This document shows, one piece after another, positions 11,746 to 22,311 of a DNA stretch of 64,000 nt. The stretch covers positions 20,226,770-20,290,769 of the forward strand of contig OW203768.1 of NCBI GenBank assembly GCA_934045905.1. Direction: 5' to 3'. The notes under the pieces are model-generated. The model was not told the origin of the DNA and did no database searches. It saw only the letters and a list, made by a program, of their open reading frames with translations. The position numbers and the translations under genes are program-made. The DNA is from Leuctra nigra (taxonomy: Eukaryota; Arthropoda; Insecta; Plecoptera; Leuctridae). Numbering within the stretch: position 1 is the stretch's first letter; each line of letters begins with the position of its first letter.

Positions 11746-12004
11746 TTCACATCGCATCCCTTCCTACCGTGTTCATTTTCTAGTGAGAACAGTACTCATC
11801 AATAACATAAAATAACAGAAGTCACTTTCATAATGTTTTACTTGTGAGTCCAGTTGAGGCGATGTTGCCAGATGTTGAGGTCATCGCTCTTAGAGAGGAT
11901 GTATGCAAATCGGCAGAGATCTCTTAAAGTATACATAATTGTTATTGTTCCTGAATAAAATATATAAACGTTAGAATTCAAATCTCATTGAGTTACCTAG
12001 TGGT

Positions 12005-12955
12005 GATAACAGAATTTTGTTTCTGCTAGCAGACATCAACTCATTGACGTGAACCTAGTTCCGCCCCTCCAGAGTCTGACAGTCTGACAAGGTTCATTCC
12101 TCGATCGTTTCTACTAGCAGGCTTCAGCTCATTGACGTGGACCTAGTTCCGCCCCTCCAGAGTCTGACAAGGTTCATTCCTTGATCGTTTCTAGCAGCAA
12201 TCAACTCATTGACGTCCTCACCTCCAGAGTCTGACAAGGCTCATTCCTTGATCGTTTCTGCTAGCAGCCATGAACTCATTGACGTGGACCTAGTTCCGCT
12301 CCTCCACAGTCTAACAAGGTTCATTCCTCGATCGTTTCTGCTTGCAGACGTCAACTCATTGACGTGGACCTAGTTCCGTCCCTCCACAGTCTGACAAGGT
12401 TCATTCCTTGATCGTTTCTGCTAGCAGGCATCAACTCATTGACGTGGACCTAGTTCCGTCCCTCCACAGTCTGACAAGGTTCATTCCTTGATCGTTTCTG
12501 CTAGCAGCTATCAACTCATTGACGTGGACCTAGCTCCGCCCCTCCACAGTCTGACAATTGGTGCATTCCTTGATCGTTTCTAGCAGCAATTAACTCATTG
12601 ACGTAGATCCTTGTTCCGCCCCTCCAGAGTCTGACAAGGCTCATTCCTCGATCGTTTCTGCTTGCAGACGTCAACTCATTGACGTGGACCTAGTTCCTCC
12701 CCTCCACAGTCTGACAAGGTTAATTCCTTGATTGTTTCTGCTAGCAGGCATCAACTCATTGACGTGGACCTAGCTCCGCCCCTCCACAGTCTGACAATTG
12801 GTGCATTCCTTGATCGTTTCTGCTAGCAGGCATCAACTCATTGACGTGGACCTAGTTCCGCTCCTCCAGAGTCTGACGAGGTTCATTCCTTGATCGGTTC
12901 TGCTAGCAGTCACCTCATTGACGTGGACCTAGTCCCGCCCTTCCAGATTCTGGAT
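12005..12955 (+). repeat. 80-bp tandem array upstream of cuticle gene 1
   Basis: About 12 imperfect copies of a unit near 80 bp. Each has CTCATTGACGTGGACCTAG, then TCCGCCCCTCCA, AGTCTGACAAGG, TTCATTCC and TGATCGTTTCTGCTAGCAG. One copy is about 10 bp longer owing to a doubled AGTCTGAC; another is about 10 bp shorter. It ends only ~550 bp before the TATA box of cuticle gene 1. Confidence 0.9.
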
Positions 12956-12962
12956 ACTGGAC

Positions 12963-13410
12963 GCCGGCGTGGAGCGACCGCTCTGCTCCCTGGGGATAGT
13001 TCCCGCGCCACTCTACACTGAGTCCCGTTACCCTGTAGTGCCGTTACCCTCTCACGGCCGGGTGTAACTGACTTGGCCGGCGTAAAGCGACCGCTCTGCT
13101 CCCTGGGGATCGTTCCCGCGCCACTCTACACTGAGTCCCGTTACCCTGTAGTGCCGTTACCCTCTCACTGCCGGGTGTAACTGACTTGGCCGGCGTAAAG
13201 CGACCGCTCTGCTCCCTGGGGATCGTTCCCGCGCCACTCTACACTGAGTCCCGTTACCCTGTAGTGCCGTTACCCTCTCACTGCCGGGTGTAACTGACTT
13301 GGCCGGCGTAAAGCGACCGCTCTGCTCCCTGGGGATCGTTCCCGCGCCACTCTACACTGAGTCCCGTTACCCTGTAGTGCCGTTACCCTCTCACGGCCGG
13401 GTGTAAGCGC
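12963..13410 (+). repeat. 113-bp tandem array abutting the cuticle gene 1 promoter
   Basis: Four near-identical GC-rich units starting at about 12963, 13077, 13190 and 13303. Each has CCGGCGTAAAGCGACCGCTC, TGCTCCCTGGGGAT, CCCGCGCCACTCTACACTG, CCGTTACCCTGTAGTG and GGGTGTAACTGACTTGG. The words GACTTGGC-GGCGT and AGCGACCGCTC are also found at the 3' hairpin end of the Helitron-like family (10930-10957), so the unit may derive from such an end. The array stops exactly where the shared cuticle promoter motif begins (13411). Confidence 0.9.
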
Positions 13411-13433
13411 TGTCGGCTGCCAAGGCCGTCTGG
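13411..13433 (+). promoter_or_regulatory. Candidate shared cuticle-gene upstream element
   Basis: TGTCGGCTGC, then 3 nt, then GGCCG, 2 nt and TGG. The same bases with the same spacing occur upstream of cuticle gene 2 at 36976-36998. Here it lies about 70 bp upstream of the TATA box. That it is a transcription-factor site is inference. Confidence 0.5.
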
Positions 13434-13500
13434 TACAGGCGGATGCTGCAGATCCACAAGGCTCAGGCAATCACCACGCCCAGAGATCTCAGCCACGCGA

Positions 13501-13509
13501 GTATAAAAC
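13501..13509 (+). promoter_or_regulatory. TATA box of cuticle gene 1
   Basis: GTATAAAAC about 30 bp ahead of an initiator-like ATCACAGTTG (start near 13531) and about 60 bp ahead of the ATG. Strong TATA boxes are usual for insect cuticle genes. Confidence 0.75.
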
Positions 13510-13566
13510 CAGAAGACACGAGTCTACCATCACAGTTGAGATCTTTTTCACAACACAGACCACAAA

Positions 13567-14801
13567 ATGTTCAAGTTGGTGAGTGGATATTATTCATTAT
13601 TCCATAAACTCTACATTGGTTTATTTATAACCCGGTTTTCAATATACTTTAGCCAGTTTCATTTGTAACTAAATCGATCAACCGATAAAAATCCATCACT
13701 CATGAAAGAAATGCAACCAAAGTGTCAACTTAAAAATGCATTTAGAACTAAAATATACTAATTTATTTTATGTATTGCATATTTTTAACGCTATAAAGGA
13801 AGATACCAATAAAAGCTTATGTTTTATGTTTTAGATGTTAATTCAAGAAATGAGTGTTTACCTAAAATCGTTCAATCGTTGATCGTGGATTCAAATATGA
13901 AGTCTTGATTGTAAAACTCAATTGTAATTTCTCTCTCTTCCCCCAGGTGGTGTTGTCCGCTCTCCTCGCCCTCGCGGCCGCCGCTCCCCACGTCGCCATT
14001 AACGTGGCCCCCGCCGCCGTGGCCTACTCGGCGCCGGTCGTCCACCACACCTCCTCCTTCGTCCACCACGCCGCCCCCGCCGCCGTCGCCTACTCGGCGC
14101 CCGTCGTGCACCACGCTCCTGCCGTCCACTCTTACGCCTACGCCGCTGCCGCCCCCGTGGTCGCCGCCCCCGCTCCCATCGCTTACTCCGCCCCCGTAGT
14201 CCACGCCGCCCCCGTCGTGCACCACGTCGCCCCCGTGGCCACCGCCATCACCAAGACCGTCCACTACGAGTCGAAGCCCGTCGTCACCGGATACACCTCC
14301 ACTGTGCACAAGCCCGACCTTGGACACCTCCACACTCCCGCCAACATCGTCACCCAGGAGAGGGTTCTGGCCCCTGCCCGTTCCGTCCAGACCATCACCC
14401 CCCAGATCACCCAGGTCGTTCCCGAGGCTCACATCCAGAAGGTCGCCGTCGATGTCCCCGTTCACACTCCCTACGTCAGCGAGGTTGAGGTCCGTACCCC
14501 CACCGTCGTGGCTCCCACTCGGGTTGAGTACACCGCCCCTGCCGTCGTCCAACACGAGCCAACCGTCGTGCACCACGCGCCCACCGTCCACCACTCCGTC
14601 GAGGTGAAGGCTGCCCCCATTGCGCACGCCGTCGCTTATAGCGCCCCTGCTCTTCACCATCAGGCCTACGCCTACAACGCCCCGGCTGTTCATCAGGCCT
14701 ACGCTTACAACGCCCCGGCTGTTCATCATGGCGTCGCCTACAACGCCCCCATCGGCGTCGGCTACAACCACGCCGCCCCCATCGCGTACAAGCAATGGTA
14801 A
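13567..14801 (+). CDS. Ala/Val/His/Pro-rich cuticle protein, secreted (two exons: 13567-13578 and 13947-14801)
   Basis: A structural protein of the exoskeleton, secreted by epidermal cells. Exon 1 is only ATGTTCAAGTTG (MFKL) followed by GTGAGT; exon 2 begins after CTCTTCCCCCAG at 13946 and keeps phase 0. The joined protein is 288 residues. Residues 1 to about 18 form a signal peptide (MFKLVVLSALLALAAAAP). The body repeats AAPAAVAYSAPVVHH-type units near the N-terminus and YAYNAPAVH units near the C-terminus. Between them is a less repetitive core with TKTVHYESKPVVTGYTS, VTQERVLAPARSVQTITPQI and VPVHTPYVSEVEV. There is no Rebers-Riddiford chitin-binding motif, so it belongs with the low-complexity cuticle proteins with AAP(A/V) repeats. 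Codons are strongly C/G-ending, unlike the surroundings. An ATG at 13905 lies in the intron and is not the start. I am sure of the class, not of the exact family name. Confidence 0.92.
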
Positions 14802-14928
14802 ATCTGTTACGACGACGCCGTGATGACGTCAGAGTCAAAATGTTACCTCTTGACTAGCGTGGCTTCCTACAAGTCGAACCATTGTACACATTCCTGTCAT
14901 TCATTGTGTTGATTGAGTATTTAAGATT

Positions 14929-14934
14929 AATAAA
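14929..14934 (+). terminator. Polyadenylation signal of cuticle gene 1
   Basis: AATAAA 128 nt after the stop codon, followed by a GT-rich stretch (TTTGTTTGGTGTTG) about 25 nt on, the normal arrangement. Confidence 0.75.
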
Positions 14935-14940
14935 ACCAGT

Positions 14941-16320
14941 TATATGAAATTTAAATAATTTGTTTGGTGTTGAATTTTGTACCTACTCTCACCTTCACCT
15001 TTAATTTGAACTCCCTTCACATACATTTCCTTCCTTATTATTTGTAGAAAAAAGCTGACAAAAAGATCAAAATGAAATTTTTACGCAATTGAAACGAAAC
15101 ACTTTTAAACAGCCTAACAGTTCTAAAATATCTTTAAACCCGAGTTTATTTTTTCTATCATCATCACGCTTTTCGGTTGAAATATAGATTTTGCGTCTAC
15201 AATTAAATCTCGTGTAAAGTAGTTTCTTACTTTGCTACTTATTATATAAATTTTTGTTTTAAGAAAATAGAAAAAGTGTGAAAAATCCAAAAGAAGCTTT
15301 GGTGGAAGTGCCAGGTTCAACGGCACCTCTACCAAAATCATGAAAAGTTTATTTTTAATCAAAGTTACCGTTGTTTTACGTCGCAAACATTATCATCCAT
15401 CACAGACGATCTTGACTTTGAAAAGATCAACATGACAGCTATTTCCTAACCACTTTTTCCTACTTCCATTACAAATTGTAAAACAATTAACTGCGTTGCG
15501 TATAAAGTTCCGACAAAAAGCCGCCTCCTTGTAATTCTCACCGTCTGCTGACAAAGATGGAACGACAGTCTGCACTCGAGCAAGACAAAGATGGAACGAC
15601 AGTCCGATAGAGCAAGGTCGCCGGACATTTGCGATGTTTCAAGATGGCCGTTGTGAACCACACCCGATCTACCGGACACACCTAATCAGGTGAGAACAAA
15701 GAGGTAATCGACAAGGCGTGGCTTCGAGATAGCGAACTTTATGGTCCGGGATCCTTCTAGGGATGCTGCCTTCTTGCTTTGAAAGATGTGGATCCGTGTT
15801 TATAAAGGTGTTTGGACGATGTGCATTACACCTACTTTGTTGATTCATGATGTTGGAATGAGAGTATTTATTGTTTGTAGGTTTTGTGAACATGATTTTA
15901 TTGAATATTGTTTGAGGTGATATATAAATAGTGAGAGATAGGATGATAAAGTTCAATCTGTTGGATAACTTGACTTGCCTCAGGCATCTAACAATCTCAC
16001 CACAATTGATTGGACCTAAATCGATCAGTGGTTGCTGAAAACATCTTGCAAACATCACTTTGAAAACATCAAAGTGATGAATTTGAGCTTAAAAAATCCA
16101 GAAACTTTGCCAAAATAATTCAATTAATAGTCAGAAAAAGTAATTTAATTCATTAAAAAAGTTTATATACGAAATAATGATTTTATACATTTTAAAAATT
16201 TGATACGTATTTAACCGTATTATATTGATGCACGCATAAGAAGTGAGGTTATGATTGTAAGATCTGACACAGAATTGTATTTTTTGTTAGTTTTTCGTTA
16301 CATAATGAAATATTTCTGTA
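14941..16320. other. Gene-free stretch downstream of cuticle gene 1
   Basis: No gene supported. It contains a hairpin (15298-15336) and a short duplication of CAAAGATGGAACGACAGTC at about 15553 and 15585. Minus-strand open frames (15446-15679, 15669-16058) match nothing I recognise and lack coding-like composition. Confidence 0.5.
15298..15336. other. Hairpin, form 1 of a conserved pair
   Basis: TTTGGTGGAAGTGCC and GGCACCTCTACCAAA pair over 15 positions with one wobble and one A-C mismatch, around a 9-nt loop. A very similar hairpin occurs at 27221-27257. It may be a small dispersed repeat or a structured RNA; nothing here decides. Confidence 0.4.
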
Positions 16321-16527
16321 CCTCAGAGGTAGAAAGCCTTAACTCGATTCTGCTTTGCACTTTTTTGGAATTATGTAATCTAACTCTATTATTTGCCTTT
16401 CAACTGATGCCAACAAACACAGTTATTAAAGTTTATTTTACGCAATGACTCATGTCACAATTACAAATGTGGTTATGAGCTCCACCTCAACATATTGCAA
16501 TGGACATCGGCCCTTCTACCTATGAGG
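16321..16527. mobile_element. MITE, CTCAGAGGTAGAAGG family, copy 2
   Basis: Left end CCTCAGAGGTAGAAAGCC, right end GGCCCTTCTACCTATGAGG. Internal words such as TTTGCACTTTTTTGGAAT match the copies at 1211 and 35866. Confidence 0.7.
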
Positions 16528-17032
16528 CACAGATTTCTGTCCAAAACAAAAGATAGCAATCAATAGAATTCAACTTGGAGGGTTAGGAATATTTAATAGA
16601 ACGACCTTCAGCTTCTTTATTTATACCTGATAATTGATCAAACCGATATTCTAGTTTCTCACAACATTCTTTTTTACGTCCACTCTCGATTAACGTAGCT
16701 ATTCTGAATGCTGCACGTAGTCACGGGTTAGTCGGTCTCTGGACCAGCCTCCAGCGAGACCAATCGTTAAACTCCCAGGCAAAGTCTGGCGATTACACCG
16801 CCAGCGAGATTCAAGGTTGACACATGACTGAAAAACTGGAAATACAAGAAAAAGTGGTCAAGCTGGACGAAATAGCAACCTCGAAAAGCAAAATGACAAA
16901 AATATGTAAATTGATCGTATTTAAGTTTTTTTGTTTGGTTTTGAGTATAGATGCCACTATAGATAGGTATTGCTATGAGGAGGGAAACTTCTTGGATTAG
17001 TGTCTTATTACATCACAAGTGATCTGTGAAAG
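16528..17032. other. Gene-free stretch
   Basis: No gene seen. Includes the 8-bp target sequence TGTGAAAG (17025-17032) of the following hAT element. Confidence 0.5.
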
Positions 17033-17150
17033 CAGGGACGACGCTAGGATTTTAATACAGGGGGGGCCTAGGTAGGGCAATAAACTTTGTAGGGGGGGCA
17101 AACGTATTTATTTTCACACTATGTTTATTTTCATATTGTGGCGTGGGGAT

Positions 17151-17450
17151 CAGGCGCGTAGGAACTAAATTTGCAAGAGGGGAATAATATGTAAAATAAC
17201 TTGAGCTGGACATACTAGTGTCTACGAAGACAATGGGGGGTCTGGGGAGAGGGCCCCCCAGTAAAATGCGGGTCCGGGGCGCACAGCCCCGGAAAATTTT
17301 TGAATTTCAGACATAAATTTGGTGCATTTCTATGCGATTTCAACACTTTTTAAGCACATTTTTTTCTTGACACATAAATATATAAGTACATAGGGAGGTG
17401 CATTGAATCAGAGGGGGGGATTCTCCCCCCCCCCCCTTCCTACGCGCCTG
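17151..17450. mobile_element. Small hAT-type MITE nested in the outer hAT
   Basis: Exactly 300 bp. Termini CAGGCGCGTAGGAA and TTCCTACGCGCCTG are perfect inverted repeats, flanked by an exact 8-bp duplication GTGGGGAT (17143-17150, 17451-17458). Internal GGGTCCGGGGCGCACAGCCC followed by CGGAAAATTTTTGAATTT resembles the hAT at 6177-7067. Confidence 0.88.
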
Positions 17451-17539
17451 GTGGGGATAATTAAAAAGACTTAAGCCTTCAAAAAGTTATCCCTATGAAC
17501 TGCATATTTTTATGGACTGTCCTCCCACCATTTTTCGTC

Positions 17540-17825
17540 CCTTACCATTTCCCAAGACTCTCCACTTTTTCCACAGCCACCTTCACTCCACTCATCCACT
17601 TCGTTCGCGGTCTCCCTGCCTTTCTTTTCCCTCCCATTGCTGCTCTATCTGCCTTCCTTCTCGGTATCCTCTTTTGTCCCATCCCTTTCAATCGACCAAA
17701 TAATTTCAATATCTCCTTTCCTAATTTGAAACTTAGAGTCTCCATTGCAAGATCTTTCCTTATCTTTGAGCTCCGTATCTTATCCAATTTTTGTCAACCC
17801 TGCTATACTTCTTAGGAACTTCATT
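17540..17825 (-). pseudogene. LINE reverse transcriptase remnant, frameshifted
   Basis: On the minus strand one frame reads MKFLRSIAGLTKIG (17821 down to 17780) and another continues MDKIRSSKIRKDLAMETLSF, LFGRLKGM, KRIPRR and KAGRPRTKW. This matches the LINE fragment at 7891-8436 but with a frame change near 17785 and substitutions (WFGH to LFGR). It lies wholly inside the outer hAT element. Confidence 0.7.
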
Positions 17826-18037
17826 ATGTCTGGCAAACGAACGGCTATTTGCAAAACATTGTCAGCTGATGTTTTATTTGATAATTTGAACAGTGCAAAA
17901 AATTGAAGAAAAGTATAGACTTTCAAGATATTTATTTTCCCACATTTGGTTTGGGGGGGCCAAGGGGGGGCCGCGCGAACGTTTGGGGGGGCCGTGGCCA
18001 CCCCAGGCCCCCCCTTAGCGTCGTCCCTGTGTGAAAG

Positions 18038-19839
18038 ATGCGTGACGAATATTGAAACTAAGTAATCATGATTGGCGTCAGTCTATAAAACTGTCATGAG
18101 ATTTCTGCCTGTCCATCGTTAATTTTCAGAATACACATTTATTTATAGAGTATTAAATTTACGATGATTTTATTAAAGGATAAAACCGCTTTATCCTTGA
18201 TTAGTTCATGCATAAATCTATTCTTATTTATGGGATTTTAACTCAAATGGAATATGATAAAAATTAACTTCAGTATACAAGAAATATTAATGAACGTAAA
18301 CAATGCAAACTTGTAACTTAGAAAGCACATTGTATAAGTACCGACTGAAGATTTATTTATCCCCTCTCTAGTATCCCCAATTCCGTAATATCACCATTAC
18401 AAAGCATCCCATAAAAATCCGTACAAAAAATAACTGCCAGGTTACCATCTCCCAAAATAAGATAAAAAGTCACGTCTGAAAAGTATAGTGAACAAAAATT
18501 GACTATAAGGACAAATAACTACAGCATGATAATACGCAAGTGAAAATAATTTAGTCCTTACTGAGGATGAACCTAATAACTAGATTTAGACTTTTTCGAC
18601 AAAAAATAGCATTCTTGTAACATTCTTAGTCCAAGGATCAAAATCTGTACCATAAGAGAGAATAGGTTCCAATATTAAGCAAATACCATTTTTTAACGAT
18701 TTCATGTTTTGATATGTCCACTTTAAAGTCAGGTATGATTCTTGGTTGAGCTTATATACCTTTTGGTGAAAAAAAGCTGTGAAAACGTATAAAAATCCCA
18801 AGAAATTGATCGGCTATTCCCCTTCTTCTCTTGTTTGTTGTATAGATGTTATGGTATTCTACAAACTCCCCCACTCCCCAAGTTGCATCATCACCATATC
18901 TCCTCCACTACTACACTTTACTAATGATAATTACATTTTAATCATGCCCATATTGTCACACGCCAATCCTTCCTTATCAAGCAAACAGGATTCAGCCAAG
19001 ACAAAAAGCAGTTTATTCTTAGCATATTTCTATCGACCTTGGTATCGTGTATAACCCCATGGGCAATTGTTACACCTTGCATCAACTTAGACAACCGATT
19101 GACAGATGACTTTGCAGGAATGGATGAAAAGAGAGTGATGTTTGGCGGATTAGATTAGTACAATGATTCTGCGCTTTTGTCCGGGCAGTGGCGAAAAAAC
19201 CTGACAAACAAGACACCTTGTTCTAACGACAGGTATTCATAGTTTGCTGACATCACATTTTGTTGGCACGATTGAGAATAGTTGTCATATCTGGGGTTTT
19301 GGTGATGTTGATATTATGCAGGTATTAGTTGTAAAATACATAGAATGACCGTACATTTTAAATCTTAAATCTGACCTATCAAAAGTGCCAACTAAGAAAA
19401 TACAGTTTTATGCTATAAAACAAAAACGTATTACGTGGAAAATATGAAAATCAAACTTTTTAATTGATCTTTTTGAATATATGAAAGTTTCATATGACGT
19501 CACAATATGACTGCAGGGCAAGATGTTTCCAGGCTAAAAATTGATATCTAAATCATTTCCTCGAGCATTTATAACTAAACAAATTACCTTGTAAGTGATA
19601 AAGGATTTGTACAGCCAGTTTCATATCACCTCAAGAATTCTTATGAATTCAGTTGTGCCATATAGAGGCACCGTATACATCTCTATGGTTGTGTCAATGG
19701 TTTACCTTATCAACAATACAAGACACAATACAATATGTTTTCTTATCTTTCTTAAAATACTAATTTTTCATCCAATCAGGATTATTTATTTGATTTATTT
19801 TTATTTTAACAAATGAAAGGATTTCGAAAAAGTTTCAGT
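18038..19839. other. Gene-free AT-rich stretch
   Basis: I see no gene, clear repeat or RNA. Short open frames on both strands have no recognisable similarity. Confidence 0.5.
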
Positions 19840-19935
19840 CTGCAAGCCATTGAGTCAAAATTTCAGTTCAAACGGTGAAAAAAGCAGATGCCCATGTCAA
19901 AAAAGAGAAACGGAGACGCTCGCCCACAACAAATA
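19840..19935 (-). repeat. Fragment of dispersed repeat family 2
   Basis: The AGAAACGGAGACGCTCGCCC end matches the right end of the copy at 2102-3022 (GGGAGACGCTCGCTTCGC). Only about 100 bp is recognisable. It is followed at 19943-19955 by GTTGCCTAGCAAC, a near-perfect RFX X-box-like palindrome, then unrecognised sequence up to 20363. Confidence 0.45.
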
Positions 19936-20363
19936 ATAAATGGTTGCCTAGCAACGGCTCGTCCATGTAACTCTGCCACTGGATGCTGCATGATCTCTGT
20001 GAAGGTGAGATGAAGAGGACACGCTGGATCACAATGTCATGGACCACACGGCTCTAATGTCACGGTTAATGTCTGGCTAAACGCGGAGGCTGTCTCTCTC
20101 GTGAGCACAATACCTTGAGAGAAGCCGAGATGACGCAACACTTTTAGCTCCTGACCAACTCGTATACTATAGATCGCTGGATGTAGGAGCTCCCAGATGT
20201 CTTTTCTTTAGATCGAGGGCTACTTATTACATAATTTCATTTCTAAGGACTTACAAGTACTAAATGTACATACACAAAATGTACAAAAATTAACCGGAGA
20301 AGCAATATTTTGCTACAGAGGATTTAAGATTTTATTAGGATGCACTTTGAATTGAACATCTCT

Positions 20364-20885
20364 TTAAGGTGGTGCAAGCGCTCGGCCGTTTTAGAAAATT
20401 GAGGGAGAAAAATTGTTTCAAAAGTGGGTGTAACTTTGATAGGATGTTCACATGATCAGTCTGATTGTATATTAGTAGCACTTTTTCATTTTCGCTTCTT
20501 GCATTGTTAGTTAGGCGCCGGTTTTTCAACAAAACCGCGCAAAACTATTAAATTCCGGTACGATTGGAGGCCATACCCGTGAACCAATTGATCTCAAACT
20601 TTAATCATGAGTTGATAAAAGAAAAACTTAGGGTTATCATTTAGCACATTTTTAAAATTAAATTTCATACGGCACCTATTGAGACAAGAAAATATACAAT
20701 TTTTCACCAAAATTCAACTAATTATTACTTATTAACAACGCCAAAAATTTAAAATGTACCAAGTGATAACCCTCAGTTTGTCGGTTAAAGTTTCAAATCA
20801 TTTCGTTAACCTATTTTGTCTCCAATCGTATCCAAAATAGTACCTGCAACAAGCGGCAAAATCGCTAGCGCTAGCACCACCTTAA
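20364..20885 (-). mobile_element. DNA transposon relic with TTAA-flanked inverted ends
   Basis: Left end TTAAGGTGGTGCAAGCGCT, right end AGCGCTAGCACCACCTTAA: inverted repeats whose outermost bases are TTAA, either the target (as in piggyBac-like elements) or TA plus element. The copy at 36307-36784 is in the opposite orientation; an older one is at 3585-4165. A 50-codon stretch (NARSENEKVLL, NQTDHVNILSKLHP) is similar in all copies, but so is the DNA around it, so I do not call a gene. Confidence 0.65.
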
Positions 20886-22311
20886 CACACAACAAATACA
20901 TTTAGTCCACTAAGTCCACTCTTCCACTACGTTCCTAAAAGGGACTTATCTGTGGATTAAATACATAATAATGCAGTTGATATTCACACACAAATAAACA
21001 TAAATGAACATAAAAAAATTTGAAGGATACGAAGGATCAAATTTTGATTGTGATAATAAAATAATTAATTATGCAGGAGCAATTTTTTGACAAAGTCCTT
21101 TAATTGTTTCTAATTTTCTAATTGTCTTATAAACAGATGCATGAACATCTATAGTCTTAAATGAATAATCTAGATCTATTTAGAAAATGATTGGTCTTTC
21201 TTTATGATTATAGATTACGCGCTCAGAATTTGCCTGAAGTGCCTAATTGTAATTGGGCGTATCAAAGCTATAAGTGAAGGGATGCGTGTTGTGCACGCAT
21301 CCCTTCATATCATCCTGACTCCATGGAAGTTTTCCAAAGAAACCTACATTCTCAGAGCTATAAGTATTAAATTGGGTATATAAGAGCCGCAACCACAATG
21401 CCGACCACAGGAATTTATTAATTAAATGTAATATAAATATGTTTTATGGTTCTGTGGTTAAACCAGATTTGTTGTGTATTTTATAATACCTGACTTTGAA
21501 TTGATTATAGATGTTTGGTTGATTCTTGTATTGTATTTGACTTTTTATACAAGCTCAGCACGCGGGCGATGTTTTTGCATAGGCCCTGAGGCAATAAAAC
21601 TCTAATTTATTATAATAAATATCGTCTGAACTGAATTTTAATTTTGAAACAAAAAAGGCTGTATTCACAAAAAAATTATAAATTCAGAAATAATAAAGCT
21701 TTTTAATTAAAAAATATAACAAATTAATATCCCAGTAATACAATTACACAAGCTGCAAAGAACAATTTCACAATATAAAAAACATTCTACTTCACTACCA
21801 GTATAACAATGAGAGGTAGTCGGACATTATCAATTCACAAATAAAACAAGTGGCAAAGTTTTTATGTTACAAAAATTGATTAAAAAATGCAAACGTTGAT
21901 TAGTATTATTTCCAAGAGAGGAGATGTTATAGAAGTCTGATTTTGACATGACAATACCCAACATTAAAGGAACATAATCATAAAACCAGGAAGGGTGAAA
22001 GTTGCTTGCATAGAACGAGCAATATTGAACTATCCTGGTTTTACAGCTACATCTCCTAAAACGACGTGACAACGCCGTCTCGCCGGTCTGGTTTGTGACG
22101 TCAGAGCACCCGGGCGTGGCAAGGCCACTGCGACGTCCTTGAACCATGTGCTCACTACTCGGTGGACATCGGGTGTGGCGTGCGCAGCCCGCGGACATTC
22201 GCGCCGGCTCATCGGGAAGCCGGCCCGAATTCAATACGTCAGGCGGGCGATTCTAAAGTTCCTTGTTTCACTTGATACGGGCGGCATTTGATTAGAACAA
22301 TTTTATGACAC
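20886..22311. other. Gene-free stretch with a CpG-rich patch
   Basis: No gene supported. It contains a perfect hairpin (21275-21307) and a GC/CpG-rich patch at 22060-22235 (GACGTGACAACGCCGTCTCG, GCCCGCGGACATTCGCGCC) that stands out from its AT-rich surroundings. Minus-strand open frames over this patch match nothing I recognise. Confidence 0.45.
21275..21307. other. Perfect 14-bp hairpin
   Basis: TGAAGGGATGCGTG and CACGCATCCCTTCA are perfect complements around a 5-nt TTGTG loop. AGCTATAAGT occurs just before it (21266-21275) and again at 21355-21364, about 90 bp apart, which could be a target duplication of a tiny insertion. Confidence 0.6.

Larger units (their letters stand above)
17033..18029. 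mobile_element. hAT-type transposon, outer element of a nested pair
   Basis: Termini CAGGGACGACGCTAGG and TTAGCGTCGTCCCTG are inverted repeats (14 of 14 matching before drift) and are flanked by an exact 8-bp duplication TGTGAAAG (17025-17032, 18030-18037). Both ends carry long G/C runs just inside the repeats. It contains a second hAT (17151-17450) and a LINE remnant (17540-17825), so almost none of the body is its own. No transposase is present. Confidence 0.88.

Noticed and set aside
12005..13410. CRISPR-like arrays
   Set aside because: Units are contiguous tandem repeats without variable spacers, and the genome is eukaryotic.
13872..14795. Long minus-strand frame (Gly/Asp/Val-rich) opposite cuticle gene 1
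   Set aside because: Mirror of the GC-rich, third-position-biased codons of the real gene; no start context, signal or splice structure.
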